A stretch of 38,764 nucleotides of DNA, taken from assembly GCF_003386535.1 (NCBI RefSeq), contig NZ_QTTN01000054.1, positions 1 through 38,764 on the forward strand, given 5' to 3'. The notes under the pieces are model-generated. The model worked only from the letters and a program-made list of their open reading frames with translations, ran no database searches and was not told the origin of the DNA. Below are positions 33,800 to 38,764 of the stretch, piece by piece (the first letter of the stretch is position 1; every line of letters starts with the position of its first letter). Both the position numbers and the translations under genes were made by a program. Origin of the DNA: Paenibacillus taihuensis. Lineage in GTDB: Bacteria; Bacillota; Bacilli; Paenibacillales; Paenibacillaceae.

Positions 33800-34717
33800 A
33801 TGCCAATTAAAGTACCGGATCAGCTGCCAGCCAAAGATATTTTGACGAATGAGAACATCTTCCTGATGGATGAGACGGTTGCGTATCATCAGGATATTCG
33901 TCCTCTGCGCATCGCCATTCTGAACTTGATGCCGACGAAGGAAACGACTGAGACGCAGCTGCTTCGCTTGATCGGGAACACGCCCCTGCAAGTGGAAGTC
34001 GTGCTGCTGCATCCGAAGACACATACGTCGAAGAATACATCTTCCGAGCATCTGGAGTCGTTCTATAAGACGTTTGAAGATATCAAGCATGAATATTATG
34101 ACGGGATGATCATCACTGGCGCGCCAGTCGAGACGCTTGCTTTCGAAGAAGTGAACTATTGGGAAGAACTGAAGGACATTATGGACTGGTCCGCTCGCAA
34201 AGTAACGTCGACGTTCCATATATGTTGGGGCGCACAAGCAGGGCTGTATCATCACTATGGCATTCAGAAATACGATCTCGATGAGAAGATGTTCGGCGTA
34301 TTCCCGCACACGGTCGAGAAGCGCAACGTGCCGCTCGTTCGCGGGTTTGACGAGATGTTCCTCGTTCCGCAGTCCCGTCATACAGGAGTTCGTTATGAGG
34401 ATGTAGCTGCTGTAGGCGATCTGGACATTCTGTCGGTATCCGAGGAAGCGGGCATCTACCTTGCAGCGTCTAAGAACGGTAGACAGGTCTTTGTTACGGG
34501 ACACTCGGAATACGATCCGTCCTCGCTGAAATACGAATACGACCGCGATGTAGCAAAAGGGATGGACATTGCCCTGCCGAAAAATTATTATCCTAATAAT
34601 GACCCTTCGCGCCAGCCGCTATCCACTTGGAGAGCGCACGCGAACCTATTGTTCTCGAACTGGCTTAACTATTATGTTTATCAGCAAACTCCGTATGATC
34701 TCGGGGCGGGCATTTAA
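33800..34717 (+). CDS. metAA: Homoserine O-acetyltransferase, MetA type
   Basis: This 305-residue protein transfers an acyl group to L-homoserine, the first committed step to methionine. Catalytic residues are at the family positions: Cys142 in HICWGAQAG, and His235 and Glu237 in VTGHSEYD. Residue 111 is Glu ([10 protein letters not shown]), as in the acetyl-CoA-specific Bacillus enzymes, whereas Gly111 gives succinyl-CoA use, so O-acetylhomoserine is the expected product. AGGAGAG precedes the ATG at 33800; the open frame upstream runs back into the riboswitch terminator. First gene of the met operon. Confidence 0.95.
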   Translation: MPIKVPDQLPAKDILTNENIFLMDETVAYHQDIRPLRIAILNLMPTKETTETQLLRLIGNTPLQVEVVLLHPKTHTSKNTSSEHLESFYKTFEDIKHEYYDGMIITGAPVETLAFEEVNYWEELKDIMDWSARKVTSTFHICWGAQAGLYHHYGIQKYDLDEKMFGVFPHTVEKRNVPLVRGFDEMFLVPQSRHTGVRYEDVAAVGDLDILSVSEEAGIYLAASKNGRQVFVTGHSEYDPSSLKYEYDRDVAKGMDIALPKNYYPNNDPSRQPLSTWRAHANLLFSNWLNYYVYQQTPYDLGAGI

Positions 34718-34750
34718 TAAAATATATCGGTGAGAGGAAGTCGCGTTCAG

Positions 34751-35911
34751 ATGAAAATTGAAAGCCGTTTAGCGCAAATTGGATCCATTAAAGAGCCTGT
34801 TACCGGAGCGGTCAGCTTCCCGGTCTATCAAGCGACAGCCTTCCGTCACCCGAAGCTTGGCGAGAGCACGGGCTTCGACTATGCACGTACGAAGAGCCCA
34901 ACCCGTACCGTTCTGGAAGAGGCAGCAGCTGAGCTGGAATCCGGCGACGCGGGCTTTGCCTGCAGCAGCGGCATGGCTGCACTGACAACTGTATTCTCCT
35001 TGTTCAGCCAAGGCGACCACCTGCTCGTATCCTTGGATCTGTACGGCGGTACATATCGTCTGCTTGAGAAAATTATGACTCGTTTCGGCGTGACTGCTTC
35101 TTATGTAGACACGAACGATATCGACGGACTTAGCGAGCTGTATACGCCTGCGACCAAAGCCATTCTAATCGAGACGCCGACGAACCCGCTTATGATGATT
35201 ACGGACATTGAGCGCGTATGCGCTTGGGCGAAGTCCAAAGGGCTGCTGACGATCGTCGACAACACGCTTCTGACGCCGTTCTTCCAGCGTCCAATTGAGC
35301 TTGGCGCAGACATTATCGTCCATAGCGCGACCAAATATCTCGGCGGCCATAACGATGTGCTTGCTGGCCTGATCGTTACGAAAGGCCAGGAGCTGTCTGC
35401 ACAAATGGCGTTCCTGCACAACTCGCTCGGCGCGGTGCTTGGTCCGCAGGACTCCTGGCTGCTCATGCGCGGCATGAAGACGCTCGCGCTGCGGATGGAG
35501 CGCCATCAAGCGAACGCAACCGCAATCGCCAACTGGCTGCTGACGCACGAAGCCATTGAGGATGTTTATTATCCAGCACTGCCGCATCATCCAGGACATG
35601 ACGTACAGAACCGTCAATCCTCCGGCAATACGGGTATTTTCTCGTTCCGCCTGAAGAATGCCGCTTATGTGGAGCCGATTCTGCGCCACATTAAGCTGGT
35701 CGCTTTCGCGGAGAGCCTCGGTGGTGTTGAATCGCTCATGACGTATCCGGCAGTACAGACGCATGCGGATATTCCTCTGGAAATTCGCCAGAAGATCGGC
35801 GTAGATGACCGTCTGCTCCGCTTCTCCGTCGGCATCGAGCATGCCGATGATCTCATCGCAGACTTGGCGCAAGCATTCGATGCGGCTAAGCGCGAGCTTG
35901 GGGAGGCGTAA
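34751..35911 (+). CDS. metI: Cystathionine gamma-synthase / O-acetylhomoserine thiolyase
   Basis: This PLP enzyme (386 residues) is close to B. subtilis MetI, which joins cysteine (or sulfide) to O-acetylhomoserine. Shared landmarks are the early GFDYARTKSPTR, SSGMAAL, DLYGGTYRL, ETPTNPL, the PLP lysine in HSATKYLGGH (Lys195) and FAESLGGVESLMTYP near the C-terminus. The start at 34751 is used; a GTG at 34730 lies ahead of the likely ribosome binding site (GAGAGGA). It lies 33 bp after metAA and 6 bp before metC. Confidence 0.93.
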   Translation: MKIESRLAQIGSIKEPVTGAVSFPVYQATAFRHPKLGESTGFDYARTKSPTRTVLEEAAAELESGDAGFACSSGMAALTTVFSLFSQGDHLLVSLDLYGGTYRLLEKIMTRFGVTASYVDTNDIDGLSELYTPATKAILIETPTNPLMMITDIERVCAWAKSKGLLTIVDNTLLTPFFQRPIELGADIIVHSATKYLGGHNDVLAGLIVTKGQELSAQMAFLHNSLGAVLGPQDSWLLMRGMKTLALRMERHQANATAIANWLLTHEAIEDVYYPALPHHPGHDVQNRQSSGNTGIFSFRLKNAAYVEPILRHIKLVAFAESLGGVESLMTYPAVQTHADIPLEIRQKIGVDDRLLRFSVGIEHADDLIADLAQAFDAAKRELGEA

Positions 35912-35917
35912 GAGGCA

Positions 35918-37078
35918 ATGGCAGAGAACAACAACCAAGAGAAGCAATTCGCGACGAAGCTGATTCATTTCGGCTCTGAAATTGACGAAACAACCGGAGC
36001 GTCGAGCGTTCCGATTTATCAGGCGTCGACCTTCCATCATCATGATATTTTTAACCCGCCGACGCATGACTATAGCCGTTCCGGCAACCCGACCCGCCAA
36101 GCGCTCGAGGACTACATTGCGCTGCTTGAGGGCGGCGTGCGCGGCTTCGCATTCGCTTCCGGCATGGCGGCGATCTCTACCGCATTCCTGCTCTTCTCGA
36201 CGGGCGATCACGTTATCGTAACGGAAGATGTATACGGCGGCACATATCGCTTGCTGACAACGGTTCTGAACCGTCTTGGCATTGAATCGACGTTCGTCGA
36301 TATGACGAATTTCGAAGCGGTGAAGGCGGCGCTGCAGCCGAATACGAAGGCGGTCTTCATGGAGACGCCATCCAACCCGACGCTGAAGATTACGAACATC
36401 GCTGAGGTTACGGCATGGGCGCAAGAGCACGAGCTCATCACGCTGCTCGATAATACGTTCATGACACCGTACCACCAACGTCCGATTGAGCTTGGCGTAG
36501 ACATCGTGCTGCACAGCGCAACGAAGTTCCTTGGCGGCCACAGCGACGTGCTTGCTGGACTAGCTGTCGTGCGCACGGAGGTTCTCGGTAAGCGTCTGAA
36601 GCAGCTCCAGAACGGGCTCGGCACCGTGCTTGGCGCACAAGAGTCGTGGCTCTTGATGCGCGGCATGAAGACGCTGCAAGCGCGCATGGAGCACAGCGAG
36701 AAGAGTGCTCGCAAGCTTGCGGAATGGCTAGATGGCCGCTCGGATATCGTGCGCGTTTACTATCCGGGGCTGAAGGATCATCCGGGACGCGAAATTCACG
36801 AGAAACAGTCCAAGGGCTATGGCGCCGTCGTTTCCTTCGATGTGGGTGACGGCGATCGCGCGAAAGCGGTGCTCAACGCGGTGAAGCTGCCGCTCGTAGC
36901 GGTAAGTCTTGGCGCTGTAGAGAGTATTTTGTCTTACCCGGCGATGATGTCCCATGCGGCAATGCCGCGTGAAGTGCGTCATGAACGCGGTATTTCGGAC
37001 GGTTTACTCCGGTATTCCGTCGGTCTAGAGGACATTGACGATCTGATCGCAGATCTTGACCAGGCGCTGAAAGGCTAA
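35918..37078 (+). CDS. metC: Cystathionine beta-lyase
   Basis: This 386-residue PLP enzyme is close to B. subtilis MetC, which splits cystathionine to homocysteine, pyruvate and ammonia. It shows DYSRSGNPTRQALED, ASGMAAISTAFLL, EDVYGGTYRL, ETPSNPTLKITNI, the PLP lysine in HSATKFLGGHSD (Lys203) and AVSLGAVESILSYPA. It is paralogous to the preceding metI. GGGGAGG at the end of metI serves as its ribosome binding site; the 6-bp gap suggests coupled translation. Last gene of the SAM-controlled operon. Confidence 0.93.
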   Translation: MAENNNQEKQFATKLIHFGSEIDETTGASSVPIYQASTFHHHDIFNPPTHDYSRSGNPTRQALEDYIALLEGGVRGFAFASGMAAISTAFLLFSTGDHVIVTEDVYGGTYRLLTTVLNRLGIESTFVDMTNFEAVKAALQPNTKAVFMETPSNPTLKITNIAEVTAWAQEHELITLLDNTFMTPYHQRPIELGVDIVLHSATKFLGGHSDVLAGLAVVRTEVLGKRLKQLQNGLGTVLGAQESWLLMRGMKTLQARMEHSEKSARKLAEWLDGRSDIVRVYYPGLKDHPGREIHEKQSKGYGAVVSFDVGDGDRAKAVLNAVKLPLVAVSLGAVESILSYPAMMSHAAMPREVRHERGISDGLLRYSVGLEDIDDLIADLDQALKG

Positions 37079-37098
37079 TTAGGCGCAAATAAAGCGAT

Positions 37099-37132
37099 AC
37101 GCGGCAGTCCTAGCGGACTAGCCGCGTTTTTC
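37099..37132 (+). terminator. Terminator of the met operon
   Basis: ACGCGGCAGTCC (37099-37110) pairs with 37115-37127 with one bulged A, followed by T-rich sequence. It lies 20 bp after the metC stop. Confidence 0.8.
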
Positions 37133-37250
37133 GCCGTTAAGGCTTGGCTTTACGCTGGCAGTCACGAAATGACGTATGTCAATCGTTTGTGGTAGTATAA
37201 ATTGAAACCAACCTGGGTACGGAAAAGTGGATAGAGAAGGAGGTCTCCCT

Positions 37251-38387
37251 GTGCAACAAGTAGATCGTATTTTGGACAAAGCACTGCAAGGAGAACGACT
37301 CGGACTCGAAGATGTTGTCGCGTTATTTGAATCCGATGAAATTGAGAAAATGGGCCATGTGGCCAACCAGCTAACAGAAAGACGTCATCCTGAGCCGATT
37401 ACAACGTTCGTTGTAGGACGCAACATTAACTATACAAACGTATGTGATGTCTATTGCCGTTTCTGCGCATTTTACCGTGCGCCGGGATCGGCGGAAGGCT
37501 ATGTGCTTCCGGACGAAGTGATTCTGCAGAAGATTAAAGAAACGATGGATGTCGGCGGCACCGAAATCCTCATGCAAGGCGGTGTGAATCCGAACCTGCC
37601 TTTCACGTATTACACGGATCTGCTCCGCAAGATCAAACAGAACTTCCCGAGCATTACGATGCATTCGTTCTCCCCGGCGGAGATTCATAAGATGGTAACC
37701 GTATCTGATGGCTTGACGCTTGAGCAAGTGATGCGCGAGCTGAACAGAGCAGGTCTTGACTCGCTGCCAGGCGGCGGCGGTGAGATTCTTGACGACCGGA
37801 CAAGACGGAAGATCAGCCGTCTGAAAGGCTCATGGACCGACTGGATGGACGTTATGAAGACGGCTCATCGCGTAGGCATGAACACAACGGCGACGATGGT
37901 TATCGGCTTCGGCGAAGAGATGGAGGAGCGTGCGCTTCACCTGCTCCGCGTGCGTGATGCGCAGGATGAGTGCATCGCGAACGGCTACGACTCCAAAGGC
38001 TTCCTGGCGTTCATTCCGTGGACGTTCCAGCCGGAGAACACGAATATGAAACGGGAGAAAGCGACGCCTGAAGAATATCTGAAGACGGTCGCGATCAGCC
38101 GGATTACGCTCGACAATATCGATAATTTGCAATCGTCATGGGTAACGATGGGCCCGGACATCGGCAAGCTGTCGCTGTCCTACGGCTGCAATGACTTTGG
38201 CAGCACGATGATTGAAGAGAACGTCGTTTCCGCGGCGGGTACGACGCACAAAGTTAACATCGAATCGATCCTTCGCCTGATTCGCGAGACAGGCAGAATC
38301 CCTGCCCAGCGCGATACGAAGTATAACATTCTTAAAGTGTACGACGAGTCCGAGCATGCGCTGAACGACTTTGTTATGCAGAACTAA
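37251..38387 (+). CDS. mqnC: Cyclic dehypoxanthinyl futalosine synthase (MqnC)
   Basis: This radical-SAM enzyme of about 378 residues cyclises dehypoxanthine futalosine in the futalosine pathway to menaquinone. The cluster-binding motif is C-X3-C-X2-C at Cys65, Cys69 and Cys72 (CDVYCRFC). Other family segments are GGTEILMQGGVNP, FSPAEIH, SLPGGGGEIL and GFLAFIPWTFQPENT. GTG at 37251 follows GAAGGAGG by seven bases and is preferred over the in-frame GTG at 37227, which lies before that site. The menaquinone made would accept electrons from SdhCAB. An IS4-type element begins about 30 bp after the stop codon. Confidence 0.95.
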   Translation: MQQVDRILDKALQGERLGLEDVVALFESDEIEKMGHVANQLTERRHPEPITTFVVGRNINYTNVCDVYCRFCAFYRAPGSAEGYVLPDEVILQKIKETMDVGGTEILMQGGVNPNLPFTYYTDLLRKIKQNFPSITMHSFSPAEIHKMVTVSDGLTLEQVMRELNRAGLDSLPGGGGEILDDRTRRKISRLKGSWTDWMDVMKTAHRVGMNTTATMVIGFGEEMEERALHLLRVRDAQDECIANGYDSKGFLAFIPWTFQPENTNMKREKATPEEYLKTVAISRITLDNIDNLQSSWVTMGPDIGKLSLSYGCNDFGSTMIEENVVSAAGTTHKVNIESILRLIRETGRIPAQRDTKYNILKVYDESEHALNDFVMQN

Positions 38388-38461
38388 AAATTAGATGAAA
38401 AAAGCTTCCCCAATGAGGCAATGTCATTAAGTTAAGGTGTTGAACCAAATATCTATGCAAA

Positions 38462-38497
38462 GGAGCAGGTTATCGAAAGATAGCCTGCTCCTTTTTT
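38462..38497 (+). terminator. Terminator near the IS left end
   Basis: GGAGCAGGTTATC (38462-38474) pairs with 38479-38491 (13 bp, one G-U, GAAA loop), followed by T6. It is the first terminator after mqnC and also shields the transposase gene from outside transcription. Confidence 0.85.
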
Positions 38498-38542
38498 GCG
38501 TGAAAAAGAGTAAAAGAACTTGACAAGCAGTTGAAAATGTGT

Positions 38543-38577
38543 GGCGAAGCCCCTTGAAAAAACGAGGAGGTTTCGCC
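38543..38577 (+). promoter_or_regulatory. Hairpin covering the transposase ribosome binding site
   Basis: GGCGAAGCC (38543-38551) can pair with GGTTTCGCC (38569-38577), including one G-U. The right arm takes up the end of the GAGGAGG Shine-Dalgarno (38564-38570) and ends two bases before the ATG, so it should lower translation of read-through transcripts. Confidence 0.55.
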
Positions 38578-38578
38578 C

Positions 38579-38764
38579 ATGAATACGTACGCGAATTCAC
38601 TAAAACAAAAGCTGACATCCCTTATTCAAGAAATGTCAGCCGCACCAGCACTGTATGTCAAAAACCCCGAAAAAGACTTTACGCGAAAGAAAAAGTTACC
38701 CTTTGAAACGGTTATGCAGCTCCTGATCTCAATGGGCGGAAACAGCCTATACAAGGAGCTCTTG
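38579..38764 (+). CDS. IS4-family transposase, N-terminal fragment
   Basis: An open frame of 62 codons starts at ATG 38579 behind GAGGAGG and runs off the window. It reads MNTYANSLKQKLTSLIQEMS and later DFTRKKKLPFETVMQLLISM, with GGNSLYKELL at the edge. The DFTRKKKLPFETV block followed by SMGGNSL is typical of the N-terminus of IS4-family transposases of Bacillota. The catalytic DDE residues would lie beyond the edge. Confidence 0.85.
   Translation, partial: MNTYANSLKQKLTSLIQEMSAAPALYVKNPEKDFTRKKKLPFETVMQLLISMGGNSLYKELL

Larger units (their letters stand above)
38416..38764 (+). mobile_element. Left end of an IS4-family insertion sequence (partial)
   Basis: The sequence from about 38416 (GCAATGTCATTAAGTTAAGG near the edge) has the look of an IS terminal region. 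It is followed by an outward-read-blocking terminator and an IS4-type transposase gene cut by the window edge. The exact end and any target duplication cannot be fixed because the right end is outside the window. Confidence 0.6.

Noticed and set aside
35165..36541. Minus-strand frame of 458 codons opposite metI and metC
   Set aside because: Shadow of two paralogous PLP enzyme genes; its internal repeats mirror their similarity. No ribosome binding site or family match.

Overview
The window looks like a chromosomal segment of a Paenibacillus-type Gram-positive (Bacillota, Paenibacillaceae). This is inferred from AGGAGG-type ribosome binding sites throughout, lipoboxes on binding proteins, a SAM-I riboswitch on methionine genes, a B. 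subtilis-like SdhC/SdhA/SdhB set, YezD and YqzM family proteins, and MqnC of the futalosine route to menaquinone. No rRNA, tRNA or CRISPR was seen.

Layout. (1) 252-4537: a carbohydrate ABC importer (lipoprotein and two permeases, no ATPase) followed by a phosphotransferase-fold protein; a cre-like site lies upstream. (2) 4596-10329: a sulfate-uptake block. A solitary non-lipidated sulfate-binding protein faces left; diverging from it is a complete lipoprotein-CysT-CysW-CysA-YezD operon. (3) 10397-13395: tetR and an MMPL exporter, each preceded by the same palindromic operator. (4) 13536-16099: a second phosphotransferase-fold protein; a stand-alone RsgA-type GTPase with a long leader holding a 20-codon ORF and two tandem terminators; and YqzM. 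(5) 16282-19837: uvrC converging on a CPBP membrane protease. (6) 19838-20733: a 0.9-kb gene-free stretch full of palindromes and hairpins. (7) 20734-25124: a LysR regulator divergent from sdhCAB. (8) 25125-25632: hairpin repeats. (9) 25633-32021: HxlR regulator, DUF695/RraB protein, EamA transporter, LysR-histidinol phosphatase pair, UMF1-type MFS transporter and a YdjM-like membrane protein. (10) 32127-37078: CorA, then a SAM-riboswitch operon metAA-metI-metC. (11) 37251-38764: mqnC, then the left end of an IS4-family element cut by the window edge.

Together the genes supply sulfur (sulfate import feeding cysteine, then homoserine acetylation, cystathionine synthesis and cleavage to homocysteine) and respiration (succinate:menaquinone oxidoreductase plus menaquinone synthesis).

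Most of the content is ordinary core and transport genes. The most novel-looking signals are regulatory: the rsgA leader (small ORF, then two terminators sharing the same 5' arm); the unusual leaders of the two sulfate-binding protein genes; and the repeat elements at 20.2-20.7 kb and 25.15-25.39 kb.
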